Assembly: GCF_004349065.1 (NCBI RefSeq)
Contig: NZ_SMKZ01000031.1
Location: forward strand, 1 to 64,000
From: Jiangella asiatica
Lineage (GTDB): Bacteria > Actinomycetota > Actinomycetes > Jiangellales > Jiangellaceae
Direction of reading: 5' to 3'
DNA length: 64,000 bases
The stretch's first letter is position 1. Every line of letters starts with the position of its first letter. Below are positions 26,529 to 36,646 of the stretch, piece after piece. Position numbers and translations under genes: made by a program. The notes below the pieces were generated by a model. It had not been told where the DNA came from. It made no database searches and saw only the letters and a list, made by a program, of their open reading frames with translations.

Positions 26529-28054
26529 GTGTGCAGAACCCGTTGCGGGACAAGCGCGACAAGCGCCTGCCCCGCATCGCCGGGCCGTGCGGCGTGGTGA
26601 TCTTCGGCGTCACCGGCGACCTGGCCCGCAAGAAGCTGATGCCCGCGGTGTACGACCTCGCCAACCGCGGCCTGCTGCCGCCCGGCTTCTCCCTGGTCGG
26701 GTTCGCCCGGCGGGACTGGGCGACCCAGGACTTCGGCAAGATCGTGCACGACGCGGTCAAGGAGCACGCCCGCACGCCGTTCCGGGAGTCCACTTGGCGC
26801 CAGCTCGCCCAGGGGTTCCGGTTCGTGCCCGGCGACTTCTCCGACGACGAGGCGTTCGACCGGCTGGCCGAGACGGTCCACGACCTCGACCGCCAGCAGG
26901 GCACCGGCGGCAACTTCGCGTTCTACCTGTCCATCCCGCCGTCGTTCTTCGACGTGGTGTGCAAGCAACTGGCCCGCTCAGGGCTGGCCACGCCGGAGAA
27001 CGAGGACCAGTGGCGGCGGGTCATCATCGAGAAGCCGTTCGGCCACGACCTGGCCAGCGCCCGTGAGCTCAACGCCACCGTCGAGAGCATCTTCCCGCCC
27101 GACTCGATCTTCCGCATCGACCACTACCTGGGCAAGGAGACGGTCCAGAACATCATGGCGCTGCGGTTCGCCAACCAGCTGTTCGAGCCGATCTGGAACG
27201 CTCACTACGTCGACCACGTGCAGATCACGATGGCCGAGGACATCGGCATCGGCGGGCGGGCCGGGTACTACGACGGCATCGGCGCGGCGCGCGACGTCAT
27301 CCAGAACCACCTGCTGCAGCTGCTGGCGCTGGTCGCGATGGAGGAGCCGGTCTCCTTCGACGCCGCCGACCTGCGCGCGGAGAAGGAGAAGGTGCTCTCC
27401 GCGGTCCGGCTGCCACTTGACCTCGACGCCTACACCTCTCGAGGCCAGTACGCCGCGGGCTGGGCCGGCGGCGTCCCGGTCAAGGCCTTCCTCGAGGAGG
27501 ACGGCATTCCGCCGGCGTCGACGACGGAGACGTACGCGGCCGTCCGCCTCGACATCGACACCCGCCGCTGGGCCGGCGTCCCGTTCTACCTGCGCACCGG
27601 CAAGCGGCTGGGGCGTCGCGTCACCGAGGTCGCCATCGTGTTCAAGCGGGCGCCGCACCTGCCGTTCGAGTCCACCGCTACCGAGGAGCTGGGCGAGAAC
27701 GCGCTGGTCATCCGGGTCCAGCCGGACGAGGGCGTGACCATCCGGTTCGGCTCCAAGGTGCCCGGCACGGCCATGGAGGTCCGCGACGTCACGATGGACT
27801 TCGGCTACGGCTACGCCTTCACAGAGGAGAGCCCGGAGGCCTACGAGCGGCTCATCCTCGACGTGCTGCTCGGCGACCCGCCGCTGTTCCCCCGGCACGA
27901 GGAGGTCGAGCTGTCGTGGAAGATCCTCGATCCGATCGAGGAGCACTGGACCGCGAGCGGCTCCAAGCCCGAGCAGTACCTGCCCGGTGGCTGGGGACCG
28001 GAGGCCGCCGACGCCATGCTCGCCCGCGACGGCCGCGGCTGGCGCCGGCCGTGA
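26525..28054 (+). CDS. zwf: Glucose-6-phosphate 1-dehydrogenase
   Basis: 509-residue NADP-dependent dehydrogenase, the first oxidative step of the pathway. The dinucleotide-binding fingerprint is FGVTGDLARKKLMPA near residue 30, the substrate motif with the active-site histidine and lysine is RIDHYLGKETVQNI, and IIEKPFGHDL precedes it. It starts in a GTGA overlap with pgi. In actinobacteria its activity depends on OpcA, encoded 21 bp downstream. Confidence 0.97.
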   Translation: MSVQNPLRDKRDKRLPRIAGPCGVVIFGVTGDLARKKLMPAVYDLANRGLLPPGFSLVGFARRDWATQDFGKIVHDAVKEHARTPFRESTWRQLAQGFRFVPGDFSDDEAFDRLAETVHDLDRQQGTGGNFAFYLSIPPSFFDVVCKQLARSGLATPENEDQWRRVIIEKPFGHDLASARELNATVESIFPPDSIFRIDHYLGKETVQNIMALRFANQLFEPIWNAHYVDHVQITMAEDIGIGGRAGYYDGIGAARDVIQNHLLQLLALVAMEEPVSFDAADLRAEKEKVLSAVRLPLDLDAYTSRGQYAAGWAGGVPVKAFLEEDGIPPASTTETYAAVRLDIDTRRWAGVPFYLRTGKRLGRRVTEVAIVFKRAPHLPFESTATEELGENALVIRVQPDEGVTIRFGSKVPGTAMEVRDVTMDFGYGYAFTEESPEAYERLILDVLLGDPPLFPRHEEVELSWKILDPIEEHWTASGSKPEQYLPGGWGPEAADAMLARDGRGWRRP

Positions 28055-28075
28055 CGGCCGGAGACTGGAGCTGAC

Positions 28076-29032
28076 ATGATCATCGACATCCCGTCGACGA
28101 CGGCGGGCGGCGTCGGCAAGCGCCTGGTCGAGCTGCGCGAGAAGCACGGCGCGGTGGCCCTCGGCCGCGTGCTGACGCTGGTCATCGTCGTCGACGAGGC
28201 CGACGCCGAGGATGCCATCGAGTCTGCCAACAAGGCCAGCCACGAGCACCCGTGCCGCATCATCGCCATCATCCGCGGCACGTCCCGCGGCTCGGCGCGC
28301 CTGGACGCCCAGATCCGGGTCGGCGGCGACGCCGGTGCCAGCGAGGTGGTGGTGCTGCGCACGTTCGGCCCGCTGACCGGACACCAGGAGTCCATCGTCG
28401 TCCCGCTGCTCCTACCGGACAACCCGGTGGTGGTGTGGTGGCCGGCCGAGGCGCCCGAGGCGCCGTCGGAGGACCCCATCGGCAGCCTGGCGCAGCGGCG
28501 CATCACCGACGTGGCCGCCTGCAAGCGCCCGATCGCGGCGCTGCACGACCGCGTCGAGGGCTACAGGCCGGGCGACACCGACCTGACGTGGACCCGGCTG
28601 ACACTGTGGCGGGCGCTGCTGGCCGCGGCACTGGACCAGCCCCCGTACGAGTCGGTCAGCGCGGCGCGCGTCGTCGGCGGACCGGACAACGCCAGCGCCG
28701 ACCTGCTGGCCGGGTGGCTCGCGAAGTGCCTGGACGTCCCGGTCACCCGCACCAAGGCCTCCGGCGTCGACGGCCTGCTCAGCGTGCGCCTGGACCGCGA
28801 GTCCGGGCCGATCACGATCGAGCGCCCCGACGACGAGAACGCCGTCCTCACCGTCCCCGGGCGGGCCGAGCGGCGAGTGTCGCTCCCCCGCCGCACCGCG
28901 GCCGAGTGCCTGGCCGAGGAGCTGCGCCGGCTCGACCCGGACGAGATCTACGGCGAGGTCATCAGGGAGGGCCTGAAGCGGCAGCACGAGACCGGCAAGA
29001 CCACCCGAACGAAGGCGAAGGTCCGGCGATGA
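28076..29032 (+). CDS. opcA: OpcA, glucose-6-phosphate dehydrogenase assembly protein
   Basis: 318-residue OpcA, the allosteric or assembly partner of Zwf in actinobacteria and cyanobacteria. Conserved stretches include RVLTLVIVVDEAD, the PCRIIAIIRG segment, VPLLLPDNPVVVWWPAEAP and YRPGDTDLTWTRLTLWR. The ATG lies 21 bp after zwf, and the stop overlaps the pgl ATG. The lysine/arginine-rich C-terminus is not conserved. Its presence next to zwf confirms the actinobacterial type of this operon. Confidence 0.95.
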   Translation: MIIDIPSTTAGGVGKRLVELREKHGAVALGRVLTLVIVVDEADAEDAIESANKASHEHPCRIIAIIRGTSRGSARLDAQIRVGGDAGASEVVVLRTFGPLTGHQESIVVPLLLPDNPVVVWWPAEAPEAPSEDPIGSLAQRRITDVAACKRPIAALHDRVEGYRPGDTDLTWTRLTLWRALLAAALDQPPYESVSAARVVGGPDNASADLLAGWLAKCLDVPVTRTKASGVDGLLSVRLDRESGPITIERPDDENAVLTVPGRAERRVSLPRRTAAECLAEELRRLDPDEIYGEVIREGLKRQHETGKTTRTKAKVRR

Positions 29033-29802
29033 CCCCTCCCACCGTCGTCATCCACCGCGACGCCGAGACCCTGGTCCAGGCCGTCGCGGCCCGGCTCGTC
29101 ACCAGGCTCGTGGACGCCCAGGCCGCGCACGGCGATGCGTCCGTGGTGCTCACCGGCGGCACGGCCGGCATCGCGACCCTCCGGGCGGTGGCGGCGTCGC
29201 CGGCCAGGGGCGCCGTCGACTGGGACGCGTTGTCGGTCTGGTGGGGCGACGAGCGTTTCCTGCCGCCCGGCGACCCCGACCGCAACGAGACGCAGGCCCG
29301 GTCTGCCCTGCTCGACCACGTCCCGGTCGACCCCGCCCGGGTCTTCCCGATGCCGGCCGCCGTCGGCGACCTCACCCCGGAGGACGGTGCCGAGCAGTAC
29401 GCGCAGGCCTTGGCCGCGCAGACGGCGAAGCGGGCACACTCCGGCGCGCCGGTCTTCGACGTGCTGCTGCTGGGCGTGGGGCCGGACGGCCACGTCGCGT
29501 CGCTGTTCCCCGAACACCCCGCCCTGCACGACGACCGCCCCGTCGTCGGCGTGCGTGGCGCGCCCAAGCCGCCGCCCCTGCGGATCAGCCTCAGCATGCC
29601 GGTCATCCGCTCCGCCGACGAGGTCTGGCTGGTCGTGGCCGGTCCGGACAAGGCCCCGGCGGTCCGGATGGCGCTGGAAGGGTCCGGGCCGGTCCAGGTC
29701 CCGGCCGCCGGCGCGAACGGCGAGCGGGCCACCCGGTGGCTGCTCGACCGCGCGGCGGCCGCGGAGCTGCCCGCCGACCTCGCCCGCGTCGCCTCCCCCT
29801 GA
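29029..29802 (+). CDS. pgl: 6-phosphogluconolactonase
   Basis: 257-residue member of the NagB-like lactonase family that hydrolyses the product of Zwf. Key parts are VVLTGGTAGIATL near residue 40, WWGDERFLPPGDPDRNETQAR, and LLLGVGPDGHVASLFPEHPAL with the catalytic histidine. It overlaps the opcA stop by 4 nt and is the last gene of the operon. No 6-phosphogluconate dehydrogenase gene is visible here; it would lie elsewhere. Confidence 0.95.
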   Translation: MTPPTVVIHRDAETLVQAVAARLVTRLVDAQAAHGDASVVLTGGTAGIATLRAVAASPARGAVDWDALSVWWGDERFLPPGDPDRNETQARSALLDHVPVDPARVFPMPAAVGDLTPEDGAEQYAQALAAQTAKRAHSGAPVFDVLLLGVGPDGHVASLFPEHPALHDDRPVVGVRGAPKPPPLRISLSMPVIRSADEVWLVVAGPDKAPAVRMALEGSGPVQVPAAGANGERATRWLLDRAAAAELPADLARVASP

Positions 29803-29855
29803 CCAGCCGCCTTCCCCGGCCACCGGCGGCGTGGTCGCGGCCGGGCTGCCCGAGG

Positions 29856-29936
29856 GACACCCTGCGCGAGCTGAGCATCCAGCTGACCCTGCTGAACCAC
29901 CAGGCCGGGAGCCACGTCCAGCTCACCGACGCCTGA
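29856..29936 (+). pseudogene. Remnant of a MarR-family regulator N-terminus
   Basis: Reading frame 29856-29936 encodes DTLRELSIQLTLLNHQAGSH, then VQLTDA and a stop. This is very like the start of actinobacterial MarR-family regulators, whose opening segment runs LRELSIQLTLLNHQVG and is followed by a DLDCLD segment and the winged helix. Here no start codon lies in frame nearby and the helix-turn-helix is absent. It is therefore probably the relic of a deleted gene between pgl and the accessory patch. The family match is from memory and was not searched. Confidence 0.45.
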
Positions 29937-29948
29937 GCCGAGCCCCAC

Positions 29949-30887
29949 TCATCCGCCGACCGAGCGCAGGTAGGTCGCGACCTCGCCGTGCCCGTAGTAG
30001 TCGGCCCAGCCGGCCGGCGGCAGCTGGAACCGGTCGTCGACGGCGTCCGTGTCGGCGCCGTGCTCCACCAGCAGCCGGACGACGTCCAGGGCACCGGCCG
30101 CGGCCGCGTAGTGCAGCGCACCGGTGACGCCGCCGTTCACGTCGAAGCCGTGCCGCACGAGGGCACGCACCACGTCCCAGTGCCGCAGCCCCGCCGCCTC
30201 GGCGACCAGCGGCCGCACGGTGGCACCAGCGCCGGCCCCGCCACCGCCCGCCAGCCGCTCCACCTCGGCGCCGTCGCCACGCAGCACCGCCACCACCAGC
30301 GGGTCCTCTCGGTCGCGGTGGGCCCGGTACAGGTCGCGCAGCAGGCAGATCTCCGCACCGTGCGCCATCACCTCGCGGTTGACATGCAGGACCAGTGCCG
30401 CCATGGGATCCGCCGCGTACGGGCCGCCCTTCGGGCCCAGCGGCCGGCGCGACGTCTCGTCGTCGAGGGCGGCGACGCCGTCTCGCCAGAGCCCGTAGGC
30501 GCGCTCCAGGAGCTCCAGGGCGTCGGCGGCCGTGGTCGGCGGCGGCTCCGGCCAGTAGCGGTCGTCGTACATGACGACGTCGTCCGGCACCGGTACGCCG
30601 CCGGGCACGGAGTCCGGCGCGAAGAACGCCCGCGCGCGTTTGCCCAGCACGTCCCGGCCGATGTGGACCACGCGCCAGGCGATCGTGGTGACCGGCGGGA
30701 TTGGCGGCTCCGGCTCCAGGCCGTCCAGCACCCAGGCACCGTCCCTCTCCCGGGGCGGACGCAGGCTCCACCCGCCGTCGACCGGCTCCCACAGGTACTC
30801 GTCGTCGGTCAGGCCGGCCAGCCGCGGCCGGAGATGGAAGGTCCAGTAGAAGTCCAGCTGTCCGGCGAGATCCTCGGTCCACGTCAT
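29949..30887 (-). CDS. DinB-like domain fused to ankyrin repeats
   Basis: 312-residue cytoplasmic protein. The first 180 residues match the DinB/YfiT four-helix type: QLDFYWTFHLRPRLAGL, then YLWEPVDGGWSL, with a conserved His in AWRVVHIGRDVLG and another in LHVNREVMAHGAEI, which could bind a metal. Residues 195-312 form two to three ankyrin units (DVVRALVRHGFDVNGGVTGA, then ALHYAAAAGALDVVRLLVEH). DinB proteins are often thiol-dependent metalloenzymes; ankyrin repeats mediate protein contacts. The fusion suggests an enzyme-like domain with a binding module. The divergent WYL regulator shares its 50-bp promoter region. Confidence 0.82.
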   Translation of the reverse strand: MTWTEDLAGQLDFYWTFHLRPRLAGLTDDEYLWEPVDGGWSLRPPRERDGAWVLDGLEPEPPIPPVTTIAWRVVHIGRDVLGKRARAFFAPDSVPGGVPVPDDVVMYDDRYWPEPPPTTAADALELLERAYGLWRDGVAALDDETSRRPLGPKGGPYAADPMAALVLHVNREVMAHGAEICLLRDLYRAHRDREDPLVVAVLRGDGAEVERLAGGGGAGAGATVRPLVAEAAGLRHWDVVRALVRHGFDVNGGVTGALHYAAAAGALDVVRLLVEHGADTDAVDDRFQLPPAGWADYYGHGEVATYLRSVGG

Positions 30888-30913
30888 GCCACCGCACGCT
30901 AGCGGCGAAATAG

Positions 30914-30926
30914 GACATCGTCTGTC
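30914..30926. promoter_or_regulatory. GACA-N5-TGTC operator between DinB-ankyrin and WYL regulator genes
   Basis: The inverted repeat gacatcgtctgtc is centred in the 50-bp space between the two divergent starts. Sites of this kind are expected for YafY/WYL regulators, which bind as dimers in shared promoter regions. CATATT just after it (30926-30931) could be the -10 of the regulator gene, which would then be leaderless. Confidence 0.5.
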
Positions 30927-30937
30927 ATATTTGGAGG

Positions 30938-31927
30938 GTGCGTGCCGAACGGCTGGTCCAGATCGTGCTGCTGCTGCAGTCGCACGGGCGGCTGACCGCG
31001 GGCGAGCTGGCGCGACGGCTCGAGGTCTCCCCGCGCACCGTCCAGCGCGATCTCGACGCGCTCAGCGGCGCCGGGTTCCCCGTCTACGCCGACCGCGGCC
31101 GATCCGGCGGCTGGTCGCTGGCCGCGGACTACCGGACCCGGCTCACCGGCCTCAACCCCGCCGAGACCGCCGCCCTCTTCGTCGCCTCCACCACGCACGT
31201 CCTCGCCGACCTGGGCCTGGACGACGCCGCCGCGACCGCCACCGCGAAGCTGCTGGCCACCGTCCCGGCGCACGCCCGCCGCGACGCCGACCTCGCCCGT
31301 GAACGCGTCCTGGTCGACCATACGGATTGGCAGGAGCTGCGCGAGGACTCGCCGTGGCTGCCGGTGCTGCAGCGCGCGGTGTGGGACGAGCACCGGCTGC
31401 GGCTGCGCTACGGCAGCGCGCCGGACCCCGTCGTCGTCGAGCCCTTGGGCCTGGTGGCGAAGAAGCGGTCGTGGTACCTGGTGGCGCGGCGCACCGACCT
31501 CACCGTCGAAACCGACGCCACCGCCGACGCCGACGACACCACCGGCTACCGCACCTACCGGACCGCCCGCATCCAGCACGCCGACGACACCGGCGAGTCG
31601 TTCACCCGGCCGGACGGCTTCGACCTGGCCGCGCACTGGGAGCGCACCGCCGAGCGGTTCTTCGCCGGGTTGCGCCGCTACCCGGTACGGCTGCGGGTGC
31701 GTAGCCGGGCCGCCCCGCGGCTGCGCTGGGCGCCGAACGCCGTCGTCGACGAGGTGATCGAGCGGCCGGACGGGTGGTACGACGTGGCCATGACGTTCGA
31801 GTCGGCCTACGAGACCAGGGTGTACCTGCTCGGCCTGGCCGGCGACGTGGTGGTAAGCGAACCTGCCGAACTACGCGCGGACATGGTGCGGGCCGCCCGG
31901 GGCTTCCTGGAGCACCACCCGGACTGA
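30938..31927 (+). CDS. YafY-type HTH/WYL-domain transcriptional regulator
   Basis: 329-residue regulator. Residues 1-60 are a DeoR-like HTH (LTAGELARRLEVSPRTVQRD, then LDALSGAGFPVYADRGRSGG). Residues 135-235 form the WYL domain, here with the core KRSWYLVARR, and the C-terminal WCX-like extension runs to the end. WYL domains sense ligands, often nucleotides or small metabolites. It is divergent from the DinB-ankyrin gene, which it probably controls. The start GTG is set by the conserved beginning (RAERLVQIVLLLQSHGRLT); the GGAGG touching it is too close to serve as a ribosome site, which suggests leaderless translation. Confidence 0.9.
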   Translation: MRAERLVQIVLLLQSHGRLTAGELARRLEVSPRTVQRDLDALSGAGFPVYADRGRSGGWSLAADYRTRLTGLNPAETAALFVASTTHVLADLGLDDAAATATAKLLATVPAHARRDADLARERVLVDHTDWQELREDSPWLPVLQRAVWDEHRLRLRYGSAPDPVVVEPLGLVAKKRSWYLVARRTDLTVETDATADADDTTGYRTYRTARIQHADDTGESFTRPDGFDLAAHWERTAERFFAGLRRYPVRLRVRSRAAPRLRWAPNAVVDEVIERPDGWYDVAMTFESAYETRVYLLGLAGDVVVSEPAELRADMVRAARGFLEHHPD

Positions 31928-31941
31928 CGACCCGGCTGGGT

Positions 31942-32283
31942 TCAGAGGCTGCGGCGCTTGCGCAGCGCCTGCAGCGCCTCCTCGAGGATGGCCGCGCCGT
32001 CCTCGTCGCTGCGCCGCTCCTTCACGTACGCGAGGTGGGTCTTGTACGGCTCGATGCGTGGCGCCGACGGCGGGTGCTCGCGGTCCTGGCTGGCCGGAAG
32101 GCCGCACCGGATGCAGTCCCACGAGTCGGGGATGACCGCTTCGGCGGCGAAGCTCGGCGAGCTCTCGTGGCCGTGCTCGCAGTAGTACGTCACCTTGCGG
32201 CGAGGCGCGGCGTCGCCCCGTTCCGCCTCCCCCATGGGTCCGGCGCCCACCCGGCTTCCACGGATCGCGTTGCCTCCGACCAC
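31942..32283 (-). CDS. rbpA: RNA polymerase-binding protein RbpA
   Basis: 113-residue actinobacterial transcription factor that binds RNA polymerase and the principal sigma factor and stabilises open promoter complexes. The core domain has C35 in YYCEHGHE and the pair C57/C60 in DCIRCG, followed by the basic linker and the sigma-interaction domain (THLAYVKERRSDEDGAAILE). An N-terminal GNAIRGSRVGAGPMGEAERG segment is the usual tail. It is the last gene of the leftward glycolytic block, 21 bp after secG, and converges on the WYL regulator. Confidence 0.96.
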   Translation of the reverse strand: MVGGNAIRGSRVGAGPMGEAERGDAAPRRKVTYYCEHGHESSPSFAAEAVIPDSWDCIRCGLPASQDREHPPSAPRIEPYKTHLAYVKERRSDEDGAAILEEALQALRKRRSL

Positions 32284-32304
32284 GGTGCGTCCTCCCTCGA
32301 CGAA

Positions 32305-32535
32305 CTAGCTGGCGCGCAGCAACCCGAGTGCGATGATGGCGGCCGCCCAGATGAGCCCGAGGGCGACGGTGAGACGGTCGAGGTTGCGCTCGGCCACCGA
32401 AGAACCACCCAGCGAGGACGAGACGCCGCCGCCGAACATGTCCGACAGGCCGCCACCCTTGCCCTTGTGCATCAGCACCAGCAAGATCAGCAGCCCGCTG
32501 GTGACGACGAGCAGAATCGAGAATGCCAGTTCCAC
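32305..32535 (-). CDS. secG: Preprotein translocase subunit SecG
   Basis: 76-residue membrane protein of the SecYEG channel. It has two hydrophobic segments (about residues 3-21 and 54-74) around the conserved cytoplasmic loop KGKGGGLSDMFGGG. The position between tpiA and rbpA is the standard actinobacterial one. A strong GC hairpin in the 129-bp gap before it may separate its transcription from tpiA. Confidence 0.95.
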   Translation of the reverse strand: MELAFSILLVVTSGLLILLVLMHKGKGGGLSDMFGGGVSSSLGGSSVAERNLDRLTVALGLIWAAAIIALGLLRAS

Positions 32536-32629
32536 GGTGGTCAGCCTTGTCCTTTCGGATCAGCGTGCTCGGCCGGTGCCGGCAGCCGCTCCAAGACTAC
32601 GCGTTCGAGCCTGTCGTGCCGAATGTTAC

Positions 32630-32657
32630 CCCGCCCCGGCGCGGGCGCCGGGGCGGG
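32630..32657 (-). terminator. Hairpin between tpiA and secG
   Basis: Perfect 12-bp inverted repeat cccgccccggcg / cgccggggcggg with a 4-nt loop, just 7 bp after the tpiA stop on the minus strand. No U-tract follows, so it is a probable actinobacterial-type terminator or attenuator closing the gap-pgk-tpiA transcript. Confidence 0.65.
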
Positions 32658-32664
32658 TGATCGC

Positions 32665-33450
32665 TCACGGGTTTCGGTGGTACCGGGCTATCAGCGCGAA
32701 CTCCTGCGCGTCCAGGCTCGCGCCGCCGACGAGGGCGCCGTCGACGTCGGTCCGCTCCATGATCGGCTTGATGTTCGAGGACTTCACCGAGCCGCCGTAG
32801 AGCACCCGGACGGCCTTCGCGACCTCGGCGTCGTACAGCTTGCCGAGCCGCTCGCGGATGGCCGCGGCCATCTCCTGCGCGTCGTCCGGGGTGGCCACCT
32901 CGCCGGTGCCGATGGCCCACACCGGCTCGTACGCGACGACGACGGTGGCCGCCTGCTGCGCCGTCAGCCCGTCCAGGCCACCGTCCAGCTGGGCCAGCGT
33001 GTGCTCGACATGACGGCCCTCCTGCCGGACCTCCAGCGGCTCGCCGATGCACAGGATGGGGGCCAGCTCGTGCTCGAGAGCCGCCTTCACCTTCGCGTTG
33101 ACCAGCGCGTCGTCCTCGTGGTGGTACTGCCGCCGCTCGGAGTGGCCGGCGACGGCGTACGTGCAGCCCAGCTTCGCCAGCTGTGCACCGGAGATCTCGC
33201 CCGTGTAGGCGCCGGCGACGTGCTGGGAGAGGTCCTGCGCGCCGTAGCCGATGTTGAGCTTGTCCGCGTCGACGAGGGTCTGCACCGAGCGGATGTGGGT
33301 GAACGGCGGGAGCACCACCACCTCGACCTTCTCGAGGTCGTCGTCGGTGAGGGAGAAGGCGAGCTTCTGCACCAGCGCGATGGCCTCGAGGTGGGTGAGG
33401 TTCATCTTCCAGTTGCCGGCCATCAGCGGCCGGCGCGCGGTGGTCGCCAT
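32665..33450 (-). CDS. tpiA: Triosephosphate isomerase
   Basis: 261-residue TIM-barrel enzyme interconverting glyceraldehyde-3-phosphate and dihydroxyacetone phosphate. All catalytic parts are visible: GNWKMN (Asn and Lys), the His in [11 protein letters not shown], and the Glu in [13 protein letters not shown] followed by the phosphate-gripping loop. [11 protein letters not shown] is the C-terminal phosphate site. It lies 3 bp after pgk. Confidence 0.97.
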   Translation of the reverse strand: MATTARRPLMAGNWKMNLTHLEAIALVQKLAFSLTDDDLEKVEVVVLPPFTHIRSVQTLVDADKLNIGYGAQDLSQHVAGAYTGEISGAQLAKLGCTYAVAGHSERRQYHHEDDALVNAKVKAALEHELAPILCIGEPLEVRQEGRHVEHTLAQLDGGLDGLTAQQAATVVVAYEPVWAIGTGEVATPDDAQEMAAAIRERLGKLYDAEVAKAVRVLYGGSVKSSNIKPIMERTDVDGALVGGASLDAQEFALIARYHRNP

Positions 33451-33453
33451 GGG

Positions 33454-34659
33454 TCAGTCCTCCAGCACCGTGAGGCCGGGCAGTTTCTTGCCCTCCAGCA
33501 GCTCCAGCGACGCCCCGCCGCCGGTCGAGATGTGCGTGAACGCGCCCTCGTCAAGCCCGAGCTGGCGCACCGCGGCCGCGGAGTCACCGCCGCCGACGAC
33601 ACTGGTGCCGTCGACCAGAGAGGATATGGCCACCGCGACCTCTCGCGTGCCGCCGGCGAACGGTGTCAGCTCGAACACGCCCATCGGGCCGTTCCATACC
33701 ACCGTCTTCGCGTCGGCCAGGTTGCCGCGGAACAGCTCGATCGTGGCCGGGCCGATGTCGAGGCCCTTCTGGTCGGCCGGGATGGCCGACGCGGGCACGA
33801 CGGAGGTCTGCGCGTCCGCGCTGATCTCGGCCGCTACGACGACGTCGACCGGGAGCACCAGCTCGACACCTCGATCCGCCGCGCGCTCGATGTAGCCGCG
33901 CACGGTGTCGATCTGGTCGCGCTCGAGCAGCGACCCACCGACCTCGTAGCCCTGAGCGGCCAGGAACGTGAACGCCATCCCGCCACCGATGAGCAGCCGG
34001 TCGACCTTGTCCAGCAGGTTGTCGATGACGCCCAGCTTGTCCGAGACCTTCGACCCGCCGAGGACGACGACGTACGGCCGCTCGGGCTCGTCGAGCACCT
34101 TCGAGAACGCCCGCACCTCGGCCAGCACCAGCTGACCGGCCGCGTGCGGCAGCAGCGTGGCGACGTCGTACACGCTGGCCTGCTTGCGGTGCACGACACC
34201 GAACCCGTCGGACACGAACACGTCCGCGAGTTCGGCCAGCTCACGCGCGAACGCCTCGCGCTCGGCGTCGTCCTTGCTGGTCTCCCGCGCGTCGAAGCGC
34301 AGGTTCTCGAGTAGGGCGACGTCGCCGTCGTTCAGCGAGGCGACGGTCTTGCGGGCGCTCTCGCCGACGGTGTCGGTGGCGAAGGCGACCTCGGCGCCGA
34401 GCAGCTCGGACAGCCGCTTGGCCACCGGGGCGAGGGAGTACCTGGCGTCCGGCGAGCCCTTCGGCCGGCCCAGGTGGGCGACGACGACGACGCGCGCGCC
34501 GGCGTCGCGCAGGGCCTGGACGGTCGGGACGGAGGCGCGGATGCGGCCGTCGTCCGTTATCACGGAGTCACCGGCCTCGCCTTCCAACGGCACGTTGAGG
34601 TCTGAGCGCAGGAGCACCCGCTTGCCGCGCGGGTCCCCCAGCTCGTCGATACCCTTCAT
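33454..34659 (-). CDS. pgk: Phosphoglycerate kinase
   Basis: 401-residue two-domain kinase of glycolysis, of normal length. Signature segments are [11 protein letters not shown] near the start, [38 protein letters not shown] in the hinge region, and [11 protein letters not shown] with GGGDSAAAV in the nucleotide domain. ATG 34659 gives the normal start, 5 nt after the gap stop; the frame is open farther upstream inside gap. Confidence 0.97.
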   Translation of the reverse strand: MKGIDELGDPRGKRVLLRSDLNVPLEGEAGDSVITDDGRIRASVPTVQALRDAGARVVVVAHLGRPKGSPDARYSLAPVAKRLSELLGAEVAFATDTVGESARKTVASLNDGDVALLENLRFDARETSKDDAEREAFARELAELADVFVSDGFGVVHRKQASVYDVATLLPHAAGQLVLAEVRAFSKVLDEPERPYVVVLGGSKVSDKLGVIDNLLDKVDRLLIGGGMAFTFLAAQGYEVGGSLLERDQIDTVRGYIERAADRGVELVLPVDVVVAAEISADAQTSVVPASAIPADQKGLDIGPATIELFRGNLADAKTVVWNGPMGVFELTPFAGGTREVAVAISSLVDGTSVVGGGDSAAAVRQLGLDEGAFTHISTGGGASLELLEGKKLPGLTVLED

Positions 34660-34664
34660 CGCGC

Positions 34665-35690
<1,026 letters not shown>

Positions 35691-35836
35691 TCAGGGTGTG
35701 TAGCTCGGTGGCGGCCGAGGCAGTGGGCGCCGGGGCCGCGTCGTCGCGGCCGAGGCCGCCGATCGGTCGTCCCACCCCGTCGTGGTGACCCAACGGAAAC
35801 ATTAGGGCATCGCTGCCGGAAACATCTGCCTGCCCG

Positions 35837-36646
35837 TCACCACCATGCTAAAGCCGTCGTCGTACCCGGTTCGACCTCGGTCAGTCCCCCGTCGCGCACG
35901 ACGACGCGCGCCCGCGCCGTGGCCGCCGCCCACTCGTGCGGGCGCACCGGGGCGAGCCGGGTCACGAACCGGCCGGCGGCCCACGCACGGCGCCGGCCGG
36001 CGGGCATGGCGTGCCAGGCCAGCTGCGCGGCGTGCCCGACCTGAGCGGCCGCCTTCCCGGCGGTCATGGTGACGGTCGGGTTGACGGCGACGACGAGCGC
36101 CGCGGGTTCCACCGCCGCGAACTCGACCACCGCGGCTGCGGGACCGGCTGCCGTGGGTTCGGTGACGGCGTCGGGCTCGTCGGCGACCTCGGTACCGCCG
36201 ACCTGCAGCTTGCGGACGGCGTCCGGCAGGGCGTCGACGGGTCCGGGCACCAGCGCGCGCACCCGCGCGGCACCGTGCTCGACGCTGACACCCGGCACGT
36301 CGGCCGTCCGCCGCCAGCCGATGCCGCGGGCGCGCCGGACCACCTTGCGGATCCAGCCGTCCTCGTACTGCCGCAGCGCCGCCACCCAGGCGGGGTCGGC
36401 GTCGTCGGCGTATCCGGCGTCGATCAACCCGGCGACGGCGGCGGCGACGGCTTCGAACAGCTCGGACCGGGTGGGCGGCTCGCCCTCCGGCGACCCCGAC
36501 CGAGGCAGGTGGACGACGATCTGCATCGCCCAGCCGGAATCCGGCTCCTCCGCGGCCGCACCGCCACGCGCCGTCGCGCCCACCGCGTCCGCCGCGTCCG
36601 CCGCCTCCGCCGTACCCGGTTCGGCGCCCGGGTCGGGCAGCGTCAC
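35837..36646 (-). CDS. PTH2-like peptidyl-tRNA hydrolase
   Basis: 269-residue protein. The final third carries the PTH2 pattern: [20 protein letters not shown] then GHAAQLAW, close to the family signature in which a Lys-containing helix precedes AAQxxHA. PTH2 enzymes release peptides from peptidyl-tRNA. The N-terminal 160 residues are an actinobacterial extension with an acidic Ala-rich start and no clear domain. The GTG overlaps the whiA stop by 4 nt. The position between whiA and gap is conserved in many actinobacteria. Activity is inferred from the motif. Confidence 0.75.
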   Translation of the reverse strand: MTLPDPGAEPGTAEAADAADAVGATARGGAAAEEPDSGWAMQIVVHLPRSGSPEGEPPTRSELFEAVAAAVAGLIDAGYADDADPAWVAALRQYEDGWIRKVVRRARGIGWRRTADVPGVSVEHGAARVRALVPGPVDALPDAVRKLQVGGTEVADEPDAVTEPTAAGPAAAVVEFAAVEPAALVVAVNPTVTMTAGKAAAQVGHAAQLAWHAMPAGRRRAWAAGRFVTRLAPVRPHEWAAATARARVVVRDGGLTEVEPGTTTALAWW

